Positions 13,367-20,638 of a DNA stretch of 22,345 nucleotides are shown here, in pieces (the stretch's first letter is position 1; each line of letters opens with the position of its first letter). The notes beneath the pieces are model-generated. The model ran no database searches. It was not told the DNA's origin and saw nothing but the letters and a program-made list of their open reading frames with translations. Source of the stretch: Actinomycetes bacterium (GTDB lineage: Bacteria > Actinomycetota > Acidimicrobiia > Spongiisociales > UBA5794); assembly GCA_023336765.1 (NCBI GenBank), contig JAMBLL010000189.1:1-22345 (forward strand), given 5' to 3'. Position numbers and translations under genes: made by a program.

Positions 13367-15600
13367 CCGTCGGAGCTTCTGTAATCAAAGAGGACGCCTG
13401 GGCCAAGGTCACGGGAGCCGCCAGGTACCCGGGAGACATTCCCGTGACAGACGCGTTGGAAGCCATGGTTGTCTTCTCGAACCAACCTCATGCCCGCATG
13501 GTTTCGATGAACACCGACAGGGCGCTCAACACCGAGGGTGTCGTCGAGGTCGTCACGGCGGCGGACATCCCCATGAACGAATACGGCCTGACGATGTTCG
13601 ACCAACCGGTCCTCATCGGAGTCGATGGCACAGGCCGCTCACCCGTGCCATCGGACGTGTCACGATGGGAAGCAGACGCTGTTGCGGTGGTCGTTGCAGA
13701 GACCGCACAAGCCGCTCTTGCGGGTGCACAAGCTCTCGATATCACATGGGAGCAACTCCCCCTCATGCCAGACATCGCCACTGCCGATGCGCCTGGTGCC
13801 GCCCTGATCCACCCGGAGAACGGCGAGCCTACGAACAGCTACTACTTCTACAAGATCCGCAAGGGCGACATGGATGAAGGCTGGGAAGACGCTGACATCG
13901 TAGTCGTTGGAACGTACACACTCCCCCATCAGGAACACGCCTACCTCCAGCCCGAAGCCGCGATCTCGTACCTCGATGACGAGGGAAGGGTGACAGTTGA
14001 GGTCGGGGGCCAGTGGGCACACGAGGATCAGGAGCAGATAGCCCACGCTCTCGAAATCCCGACAGAGAAGGTGCGTGTCATCTATCCACCCATCGGTGGT
14101 GCCTTTGGAGGCAGGGAGGACATGACACTCCAGATCGTGTTGGCTGCCGCTACGTTGAAGTTGCATGCCAGGGGGATCGATCGGCCGTTACGATCCGTCT
14201 GGAACCGTGAAGAGAGCATCGTTGGTCACCACAAGCGCCACAGGGCCCAGATCACCACGAGGTGGGGCGCCACGAAGGACGGCAAGGTCGTTGCCGTTGA
14301 AGCGGACGCGGTCGTTGACGCCGGTGCGTACAACTACACCACGAACAAGGTGATGGCGAACCTGCACCTGACGCTCACAGGACCGTACGACATCCCGAAC
14401 GTCCACATCGACTCTCGTGCTGTGTACACGACGTCGGTGCCTGGGGGAGCCTTCCGTGGTTTCGGAAGCCCTCAGGCGGCATTTGCTGCGGAGTCACAGC
14501 TGACGAAGATCGCTCTCGCCCTGGGCATCGACCCGATCGAAATCAGGTTGAAGAACGTTCTTCGCGACGGTGATGACTCTGTCACACAACGGCCCATGCC
14601 CGAAGGTGTGAGCATCGCACAGGTTGTCGAGGAACTGGCACGAGTGTCGTCGTGGAACGATCCGAAGCCGATCACCACAACGGTGGCTGGTATCAGGACC
14701 CTCGGCGCCGAATCCTCGGCTATCCGCACAGGGCGCGGCGTTGCATGTGCGCTCAAGAACGTCGGGTTCTCGATGGGCTTCCCCGAAAGGTGCGAGGCAA
14801 CGGTCACGATCTACGGCGATGACGAGATCGACACGGCCCACATCGCCCATGCAGGGGCGGACGTCGGCCAGGGTGCACACACTGCGTTCTTGCAAATGAC
14901 TGCTGAGGCTGTCGGGGTCGACTACGACAAGGTGACGGGAACCTTCTCAGACACCGCAACCTCCGGTGACTCAGGGTCGTCGTCAGCGTCACGGATGACG
15001 TTCATGGCAGGGAACTCGATCCAGGGTGCAACAGAGGAGGCCATGAAAGCCTGGATCGACGGGGACAGGCCTGCCGAGGGGCACTTCAGATATGTGCCCC
15101 CGCCAACCGAGTACATCGATGAGGACACCGGAGCAGGGCTTGCCGTCATCGCGTACGGGTACGTGGCGGAGGCCGTCGAGGTTGCGGTCGATATCGAAAC
15201 GGGTCATATCAGGGTCGGCACCGTCTGGTGCGCCATCGATGTTGGCCGTGCGATCAACCCCCAGACCGTTATCGGCCAGGTCGAGGGGGCGATCGTCCAG
15301 GCCCATGGCTACGTGCTGTCAGAAAGGCTGCGACTCGTCGATGGCAAGATCGTGAACCCGACGCTGTCTGGTTACCTCCTCCCTGGCACAAAGGATGTGC
15401 CTGACCATATCGAGACAGTCCTGCTCGAGATCCCAGACCCGCTCGGTCCGTGGGGTGCACGAGGTATGGCAGAGATGCCGTTCATCCCCTACGCCCCAGC
15501 AGTGATCGCAGCGGTCCACGACGCCACAGGCGTGTGGTTCAGCGACTTCCCACTCACCCCCGACCGCGTCCTTGCAGGCCTACAGGAAGCTCAGGACTGA
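13363..15600 (+). CDS. Xanthine dehydrogenase-type molybdopterin-binding subunit
   Basis: The 745-residue product is a full aldehyde-oxidase/xanthine-dehydrogenase Mo subunit without Fe-S domains. Seen: the N-terminal 'hammerhead' domain (KVTGAARYPGDI...AMVVFSNQPHARMVSM), GGAFGGRED (Glu802 equivalent of bovine xanthine oxidase), GGAFRGFGSPQ (Arg880 equivalent), GADVGQGAHTAF, GRAINPQTVIGQVEGA and the active-site Glu in GARGMAEMPF. The last motif departs from the common G-V-G-E form, with M-A before the Glu. Conserved Glu and Arg suggest an N-heterocycle rather than an aldehyde. The ATG at 13363 overlaps the upstream stop by four bases with GGAAGG before it; an earlier in-frame start would lie inside the upstream Fe-S domain. 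It ends inside the inverted repeat shared with the importer operon. Confidence 0.88.
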   Translation: MTVGASVIKEDAWAKVTGAARYPGDIPVTDALEAMVVFSNQPHARMVSMNTDRALNTEGVVEVVTAADIPMNEYGLTMFDQPVLIGVDGTGRSPVPSDVSRWEADAVAVVVAETAQAALAGAQALDITWEQLPLMPDIATADAPGAALIHPENGEPTNSYYFYKIRKGDMDEGWEDADIVVVGTYTLPHQEHAYLQPEAAISYLDDEGRVTVEVGGQWAHEDQEQIAHALEIPTEKVRVIYPPIGGAFGGREDMTLQIVLAAATLKLHARGIDRPLRSVWNREESIVGHHKRHRAQITTRWGATKDGKVVAVEADAVVDAGAYNYTTNKVMANLHLTLTGPYDIPNVHIDSRAVYTTSVPGGAFRGFGSPQAAFAAESQLTKIALALGIDPIEIRLKNVLRDGDDSVTQRPMPEGVSIAQVVEELARVSSWNDPKPITTTVAGIRTLGAESSAIRTGRGVACALKNVGFSMGFPERCEATVTIYGDDEIDTAHIAHAGADVGQGAHTAFLQMTAEAVGVDYDKVTGTFSDTATSGDSGSSSASRMTFMAGNSIQGATEEAMKAWIDGDRPAEGHFRYVPPPTEYIDEDTGAGLAVIAYGYVAEAVEVAVDIETGHIRVGTVWCAIDVGRAINPQTVIGQVEGAIVQAHGYVLSERLRLVDGKIVNPTLSGYLLPGTKDVPDHIETVLLEIPDPLGPWGARGMAEMPFIPYAPAVIAAVHDATGVWFSDFPLTPDRVLAGLQEAQD

Positions 15601-15668
15601 CCATCAGGACTTCGGCGTCCAGAACCGCAACATGTTGCGCCATTGGACGCCGAAGTCCTGATGGTCAG
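15597..15668. terminator. Perfect 25-bp inverted repeat at convergent stop codons
   Basis: Arms 15597-15621 and 15644-15668 are perfectly complementary over 25 bp with a 22-base loop. The loop itself contains the perfect palindrome CGCAACATGTTGCG (15626-15639). The left arm includes the Mo-subunit stop codon and the right arm includes the ATPase stop codon, so transcripts from both sides end in the same hairpin. No T-tract is seen on either side. Each arm also has a small self-complementary GGAC-N6-GTCC unit. Most likely a bidirectional terminator or 3'-end protector; a dispersed palindromic repeat is the alternative. Confidence 0.7.
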
Positions 15669-17239
15669 TTGGTTTCGGGTTCGACGCCTGCCATGAGGAG
15701 GCCGACCTGTTCACGAGTTGCGGTGTCGGGATCCACGATGTCCATGATCCTGCCCTCGTAGAGCACCGCTATACGATCCGCAAGACCGAACACCTCGTCG
15801 AGGTCCTCTGAGATCATCAGGATCGCCGTACAAGCGTTGCGATGCTCGATCAATTTTGCCTGTATGAATTCAGCGTCGGTCAGCACGTTGCGCTTATCGA
15901 TGAGACGGCGATGGATGTACTCGGCGGCACCGATGTCGACACCGCGTGTGGGCTGTGACGCCACCAGCACAGTTGGCGACGATGACAGTTCGCGCGCCAT
16001 GATCACCTTCTGGATATTGCCCCCAGACAGTGACCCGCACGGTGTATCGATCGACGGTGTTCGCACGTCGAAGGCTTCTACGAGGCCCTGGGCGTAGTCG
16101 GTGATCGCACCGAAATCGAACAAGCCGCGTCTGAGGAAGTCCTTACTGCCGTGATCGATCAGGAGGAGGTTCTCCCACACGTTGAAACCAGCGATCGCAC
16201 CCTCTCGCATGCGCTCCTCCGGGACGTAGGCGAGGCCAGCCTTGCGAACCGTCTTGGGATGCGCCCCCGTCACGTCGACACCTCCGACGGTGATCGACCC
16301 GCTTTCGGCCTTACGGAGGCCCGCAATGGTCTCTGCGAGTTCGCGCTGACCATTCCCGGACACACCGGCAATACCGAGTATCTCACCGCGGCGCACCTCA
16401 AGGCTGAGATTGTCGATCGCCACGAGTCCCCGATCGCCCATGACGGTCAGGTCCGAGATATCGAGCTCAACCTCACCGGGCTCCGAAGGCAATTTGTCCG
16501 GCTTGAGCTTGACGGAACGCCCGACCATCATCGTTGCAAGGCTCTCCCGTGTGGCGCCCTCCACAGGAATCTGTCCGGTGACCTCGCCGAGGCGAAGCAC
16601 CGTGATCCTCGTGCTGAGCGCGAGCACCTCGTGGAGCTTGTGGGAGATGAAGATCAGCCCTCGCCCATCATCGGTCAGCTTGCGTAGGGTGACGAAAAGC
16701 TGATCGACCTCCTGGGGCGTCAGGACCGCGGTCGGCTCATCGAGAATCAGGATCCTTGCGTCGCGATAGAGCGCCTTGATGATCTCGACACGCTGCCGCT
16801 CACCAACCGACAGTTGCCAGATGTAGGCGGATGGGTCGATGTCGAGGCCGTACTGGCTCGAGAGTTCATCGATCTTCTGAGAAACTGCAGCGAGGTCCGT
16901 GAGAAAGCCACGACTCGACTTGAGACCCAGCGAGACGTTCTCTGCAACCGTAAGCGTGGGGACAAGCATGAAGTGCTGGTGCACCATCCCGATGCCATGT
17001 TCGATCGCATCGTTCGGGCTTTCGAGTACCACCTCGGCCCCATCGACGAGAACCGTGCCCTCGTCGGCGGGATAGAGGCCATAGAGCACCTTCATCAACG
17101 TGCTCTTGCCAGCCCCGTTTTCGCCCAGGAGTGTGTGAACTTCGCCTGGGTACACATCGAAATCGACGCGATAGTTCGCTATCACGCCTGGGAATCGTTT
17201 CGTGATCCCCTTCATTTCGAGCATCGGGCTGTCCGTCAC
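15665..17239 (-). CDS. BMP-type nucleoside ABC importer, double ATPase subunit
   Basis: The 524-residue product has two ABC ATPase domains in tandem, as in YufO/NupO-type and sugar importer ATPases. The first has Walker A GENGAGKST (39-47), signature LSVGERQR and Walker B ILILDEPTAVL. The second has the family's degenerate Walker A (GVSGNGQ), signature LSGGNIQK and VASQPTRGVD. The start is GTG, with AAAGGGAG at good distance. Between D-loop and the final H-loop region there is a 17-residue direct duplication (residues 439-472) not expected in relatives. It powers the two permeases encoded upstream in the same operon and is its last gene, set apart from the binding-protein gene by a 103-bp spacer with a large hairpin. 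The family is certain; nucleoside or nucleobase specificity follows from family and context. Confidence 0.88.
   Translation of the reverse strand: MTDSPMLEMKGITKRFPGVIANYRVDFDVYPGEVHTLLGENGAGKSTLMKVLYGLYPADEGTVLVDGAEVVLESPNDAIEHGIGMVHQHFMLVPTLTVAENVSLGLKSSRGFLTDLAAVSQKIDELSSQYGLDIDPSAYIWQLSVGERQRVEIIKALYRDARILILDEPTAVLTPQEVDQLFVTLRKLTDDGRGLIFISHKLHEVLALSTRITVLRLGEVTGQIPVEGATRESLATMMVGRSVKLKPDKLPSEPGEVELDISDLTVMGDRGLVAIDNLSLEVRRGEILGIAGVSGNGQRELAETIAGLRKAESGSITVGGVDVTGAHPKTVRKAGLAYVPEERMREGAIAGFNVWENLLLIDHGSKDFLRRGLFDFGAITDYAQGLVEAFDVRTPSIDTPCGSLSGGNIQKVIMARELSSSPTVLVASQPTRGVDIGAAEYIHRRLIDKRNVLTDAEFIQAKLIEHRNACTAILMISEDLDEVFGLADRIAVLYEGRIMDIVDPDTATREQVGLLMAGVEPETN
15824..15925 (-). repeat. In-frame 51-bp duplication inside the ATPase gene
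   Basis: Two adjacent 51-base units (15925-15875 and 15874-15824) encode AEYIHRRLIDKRNVLTD and AEFIQAKLIEHRNACTA. The residues align at A-E-x-I, L-I, R-N and T, and about 60 percent of the bases match. Relatives, as I recall them, run directly from EYIHRRL...R to TAILLVSEDLDE, so one unit looks like an added copy. It lengthens the helix after the second D-loop. Confidence 0.6.
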
Positions 17240-17256
17240 ACCGGTCTCCCTTTTGA

Positions 17257-17333
17257 GGTACTTGGTACCCGGTACTCAGTACTTGGACGGAACATGCGTC
17301 CGTCCAAGTACCAGATACCAGATTCCGAGTACC
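17257..17333 (-). repeat. Large imperfect hairpin between binding-protein and ATPase genes
   Basis: A perfect 13-bp stem (17279-17291 with 17299-17311, seven-base loop ACATGCG) is extended by arms 17257-17278 and 17312-17333, which match in about 15 of 22 positions; most mismatches are transitions that still pair as G-U in RNA. The sequence is rich in GGTAC modules. Lying just after the binding-protein stop in the transcribed strand, it could stabilise the upstream mRNA and lower ATPase expression. It may also be a dispersed repeat. Confidence 0.55.
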
Positions 17334-17342
17334 GCTGGCTTT

Positions 17343-18317
17343 CTATCCTTCGGATTTGAAACGTGCAACAGCGTCGTCGCCAAGTTGCCTCACGTCGTCT
17401 GGGAGGTCGAAACCATCGTTGTATTCGATGACCAGACCGTCATTGGCGAAGTTGATCACGTACAACTCGCCACCGAGCTTGCCATCCTTGACATTGGTAA
17501 CCATCTCCTCGAGGATGCCCTCCCAGTGGTACACCTGTGACGCCACAACGATCTCTGGCGCGAGGCTCGTCTGGTTGGCCTGGGTGCCGAACCAGAGGAC
17601 ACCATCTGTCTTGGCCACGCCAACAGCGCCGACGACCATCTGAGCCGTGCCCGAGAGCACATCGGCACCTGCACCGATCAGCGAGGAGGCTGCTTCAGAA
17701 GCCAGCGCAACATCGCTGAACGAGTCGATGTAGTTGACGGGGACGTCAGCTGATGGGTTCTGAACAAGAACGCCTGCCTTGAATCCATCGACGTACAGTT
17801 TCGCATCGCCGACCTCGATCGGGCCAACGATTCCGACGGTGTTCGTCTGGGACAGCGCTGCTGCCATGATGCCCATGACCCTGCCGCCCTCATCCGATGC
17901 TGCTTCGTACGAGTACACGTTGTCCAGACCGAACGTATCGGCCGAAGTGCCCCATGCGAATGACGTTTCCGGGAAGTCCGGTGCGATCTCCTGCAACGGG
18001 CCACCGTACTGTGAACCGTGGGCGATGACGAGGTCGTAGCCGTCACTTGCATAGTCCCTGATCGCAACAGCCGCATCGTCAACGACGAAGGTGCCGTCCG
18101 TGACGGCAACCTCAGACACCACACCGTCGGACTCGAGTTTGTTCAACGCGTCGACGATCGACTGTGTGAACGCAAGGTCGTTGGATGCTGATGGAGCGAC
18201 GACCGCAACGCGGAAGCCACCGTCATCTGAGCCAGAATCATCGCTACTGCTGCACGCGGCTGCGATGAGAGCGACGACGGCGAACAGGATCGCCATCTTT
18301 GTAGTTACATTTTTCAA
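17343..18317 (-). CDS. BMP-family substrate-binding lipoprotein
   Basis: The 324-residue product is a BMP/PnrA-like periplasmic-type binding lipoprotein. A lipoprotein signal (hydrophobic MAILFAVVALIAAAC) places the lipidated Cys at 22, followed by a Ser/Asp/Gly-rich linker. The mature domain begins FRVAVVAPSASNDLAFTQS and contains YDLVIAHGSQYG, SFAWGTSADTFGLDNVYSYEA and NTVGIVGPIEVGDAKLYVDGFKAG, all typical of the family, whose characterised members bind purine nucleosides. The start is TTG, with a near-perfect AAGGAGGA four to five bases upstream, so high translation is likely. It should deliver the cluster's substrate to the two permeases. Exact ligand unknown. Confidence 0.87.
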   Translation of the reverse strand: MKNVTTKMAILFAVVALIAAACSSSDDSGSDDGGFRVAVVAPSASNDLAFTQSIVDALNKLESDGVVSEVAVTDGTFVVDDAAVAIRDYASDGYDLVIAHGSQYGGPLQEIAPDFPETSFAWGTSADTFGLDNVYSYEAASDEGGRVMGIMAAALSQTNTVGIVGPIEVGDAKLYVDGFKAGVLVQNPSADVPVNYIDSFSDVALASEAASSLIGAGADVLSGTAQMVVGAVGVAKTDGVLWFGTQANQTSLAPEIVVASQVYHWEGILEEMVTNVKDGKLGGELYVINFANDGLVIEYNDGFDLPDDVRQLGDDAVARFKSEG

Positions 18318-18350
18318 TGTTCCTCCTTATAGGTGGACCGCACGCGGCCC

Positions 18351-19283
18351 TTACTTTCCTCTTGTGAATGGTTTGGTCAACGCCGCTGGAGCCTTGAACC
18401 TCCCTGCAGCGAACGCCAGGACCAGAATCGTGATGATGGCCGGAGCCATCGCTGCAAGATTGGACAGATCTCTTGGGATAATCTCGAGGGTCTTCAACTC
18501 GAGGACCAGTGCGTTGATGAACCCGAACAGCAGTGCACCAGCCATGACACCCATCGGTCGCCACGCACCGAAGTAGACGAGTGCAATGGCGATGAACCCC
18601 GCACCGTTCGTGAGGTTCTGCTGGAAGATGCCCAGCGATATCGCAAGAACCGCGCCTGCTCCTCCCGCAAGGCTTCCCCCGATCAACTGGGTTGCGTAAC
18701 GGACACCTGCAACACTGACACCGAGCGTGTCAGCAGCCTCAGGATACTCGCCAACGGCCCGGATATTCATGCCAAACGTCGTGCGGTTGATGACGAACAT
18801 GGCAAGCGGCACCGCCGCAAAGGCGAGATAGATGACCATACTGTGTTGAAAGAACATCTCACCGATATACGGGATGGATGACAGAATCGGCACGTCGACC
18901 TGGGGGAAGGTGTCGATAGGTATCGGCGTGCCGACGAGTTTCTGGAAGAGGAGGTCGCTCATCCCAAGGCCGAACAGATAGATGCCGATGCCGCTGATCC
19001 CCTGTTCTGCCTTGAGGGTTACCGCAATGACGGCCGAGGCCAGTCCGAGGAACAGTCCGATGACCAATCCTGCGAGGAGTCCGACCCACACGTTGCCTGT
19101 CTTGAGTACGGCGTAGTAGCCGGTGAAGGCACCGAGCAGCATGATCCCGTCGACACCAAGGTTGAGCACACCGCTGCGCTGGCCGAACGTCTCGCCAAGT
19201 GATGCGAGCAGTAACGGAACGGCCAGACGGATGGCTGACGCAACAACAGCGACGAGGACGGCGACAGTGAAGACCTCGCTCAC
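18351..19283 (-). CDS. Nucleoside-type ABC importer permease (NupQ/YufQ-like)
   Basis: The 310-residue membrane protein has a run of hydrophobic helices across its length and the signature FGQRSGVLNLGVDGIMLLGAF (about 33-53) typical of the second permease of BMP-associated importers (BPD_transp_2 family). Further hallmarks are AEQGISGIGIYLFGLGMSDLL and the cytoplasmic loop MNIRAVGEYPEAADTLGVSVAGVRY that docks to the ATPase. The start is GTG and overlaps the stop of the first permease gene by four bases (GTGA). A 33-bp gap with a strong ribosome site leads to the binding-protein gene. It pairs with the larger permease to form the transmembrane channel. Confidence 0.87.
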   Translation of the reverse strand: MSEVFTVAVLVAVVASAIRLAVPLLLASLGETFGQRSGVLNLGVDGIMLLGAFTGYYAVLKTGNVWVGLLAGLVIGLFLGLASAVIAVTLKAEQGISGIGIYLFGLGMSDLLFQKLVGTPIPIDTFPQVDVPILSSIPYIGEMFFQHSMVIYLAFAAVPLAMFVINRTTFGMNIRAVGEYPEAADTLGVSVAGVRYATQLIGGSLAGGAGAVLAISLGIFQQNLTNGAGFIAIALVYFGAWRPMGVMAGALLFGFINALVLELKTLEIIPRDLSNLAAMAPAIITILVLAFAAGRFKAPAALTKPFTRGK

Positions 19284-20494
19284 CGGTCATCTCCCGTGTC
19301 GTAGGTACCTGTCGGTCTGAACGAATCTGTTCCTCGCGGTGCTGGTTCAACACCAGACGAAGCAGCCGAAGCCTCCCCGCCTCCCTCATCATCAGCGTCG
19401 GCAACCATGTCCCTGCCATCTTCAGCGAGCAGGGTTGCACGGTAGCGGTCGGCAGCAACCACGAAGATCACGACGAGACCATTGAGCGCCACGATCAGCG
19501 CAGAAGGGACCTGGACCGCACGCTGGAGTGCCTGCCCGCCAACGATCAATCCGCCGAACAGGAACGAAGCGGGGATGGTCCACAGCGGATGCAATCCACC
19601 GAGCAGCGCGGCAACGATCCCGTTGAACCCAGCACCTCCGGTGAACCCGAGGGTGGACCCATCTGTGACCATGCGATGGCTCTCGCCTCCGAACACGAGG
19701 ACCGCACCACCGAGCCCCGCAAGAGCACCGGACATCGTGAGCGCTAGGGTGATGGTTCGCCGTACAGGGATCCCTGCATAGCGAGCGGCGTGCTCGGACA
19801 GGCCAACAGCACGGAGTCGGAAACCCAGCGGTGTGCGCCACAGCAGGTAATAGGCGCCAATGGCACAGAGCACCGCAAGGAGCGGTCCGATGTGGAAACG
19901 ATCGCTGCCAAAGAGAAGGGGGAGATCAGCGGATTCGGCGAGCCTGGCGGTCTGGGGAATCCGAGTACCACGCTCGATCTCGGCGGGGTCGATCAGCGGC
20001 CCTCTCAGGAGATAGGCCATGAGCTGGACGGCGACGATGTTCAACATGATCGTGCTCAAGATCTCATTGACCGAGTAGTAGGCCTTCAGCACGCCAGGTA
20101 TCCAACCCCAGATGGCCCCACCGATGGTCCCTGCGATAAGCACGAGCGGGATCATTACGATCGCCGGCATCTCGGGCAGGTAGAGAGCGGCCATGGTCGC
20201 AAAGAGTCCACCAAGAACGAGTTGACCCTCCGCACCGATGTTGATGACATTCGCCCGGAAAGCGATCACGATACCGATACCAACGAATAGCAACGGTGTC
20301 GCCTTCAGGATCGTCGCGATCAATGCATCGCCTGATCCGAATGCGCCGAGGAACATCTCGGAGTACCCCTCGATTGGGTCTGCTCCGAGAAGGATGAGCA
20401 TGAGGGCACCGAACACAAGAGCTGCGAATACGGCTAGTACGGGGATGCTGTAGGCGAGGAAGCGTCGTTGCCGCTTGGACAGATCGATACTCAT
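19280..20494 (-). CDS. Nucleoside-type ABC importer permease (NupP/YufP-like)
   Basis: The 404-residue product is the longer permease of the pair. It begins with a basic N terminus and a membrane helix (FLAYSIPVLAVFAALVFGALMLILLG), then the family motifs LKATPLLFVGIGIVIAFRANVINIGAEGQLVLGG (about 63-96), VLKAYYSVNEILSTIMLN and the ATPase-contact loop FRLRAVGLSEHAARYAGI. After the last helix there is an acidic, Gly/Ser-rich cytoplasmic tail of about 60 residues (from AADRYRATLL to the end), which is longer than I expect for the family. It is first in the importer operon. The ribosome site before the ATG is weak. Confidence 0.87.
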   Translation of the reverse strand: MSIDLSKRQRRFLAYSIPVLAVFAALVFGALMLILLGADPIEGYSEMFLGAFGSGDALIATILKATPLLFVGIGIVIAFRANVINIGAEGQLVLGGLFATMAALYLPEMPAIVMIPLVLIAGTIGGAIWGWIPGVLKAYYSVNEILSTIMLNIVAVQLMAYLLRGPLIDPAEIERGTRIPQTARLAESADLPLLFGSDRFHIGPLLAVLCAIGAYYLLWRTPLGFRLRAVGLSEHAARYAGIPVRRTITLALTMSGALAGLGGAVLVFGGESHRMVTDGSTLGFTGGAGFNGIVAALLGGLHPLWTIPASFLFGGLIVGGQALQRAVQVPSALIVALNGLVVIFVVAADRYRATLLAEDGRDMVADADDEGGGEASAASSGVEPAPRGTDSFRPTGTYDTGDDR

Positions 20495-20508
20495 TTCATT
20501 GTTCCGTT

Positions 20509-20637
20509 ACACACCTGTGTCAGCTCGGCAACTGGCTAGTTCTAGGTTTACCGACCTGATGTCGGTAGTCAAATCCTGACGAGGTCAATCAGGATTGCGA
20601 GAGTGGTCCACGGGGGTAATCCGGGTAATATTGTCCC
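20509..20637. promoter_or_regulatory. Divergent regulatory region, importer operon and helicase
   Basis: The gap contains three perfect inverted repeats: ACACA-CC-TGTGT (20509-20520), TACCGACCTGATGTCGGTA (20549-20567, seven-base arms) and AATCCTGA-N9-TCAGGATT (20572-20596). On the minus strand TTGACT (20572-20567) could be a -35 box for the importer, but no convincing -10 is found at the right spacing; the TACCGAC repeat would sit between the two boxes as an operator. None of the repeats matches the TTGACA-N3-TGTCAA operator of the catabolic operons. Confidence 0.45.
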
Positions 20638-20638
20638 A
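20626..20638 (+). promoter_or_regulatory. Probable -10 box giving a leaderless helicase transcript
   Basis: TAATAT (20626-20631) is followed by six bases and then the ATG at 20638, which puts transcription start at the start codon. No ribosome-binding site is found in the right place. The spacing is the same as in the mazEF-like promoter (TAACAT, six bases, ATG). No good -35 box was found. Confidence 0.45.
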
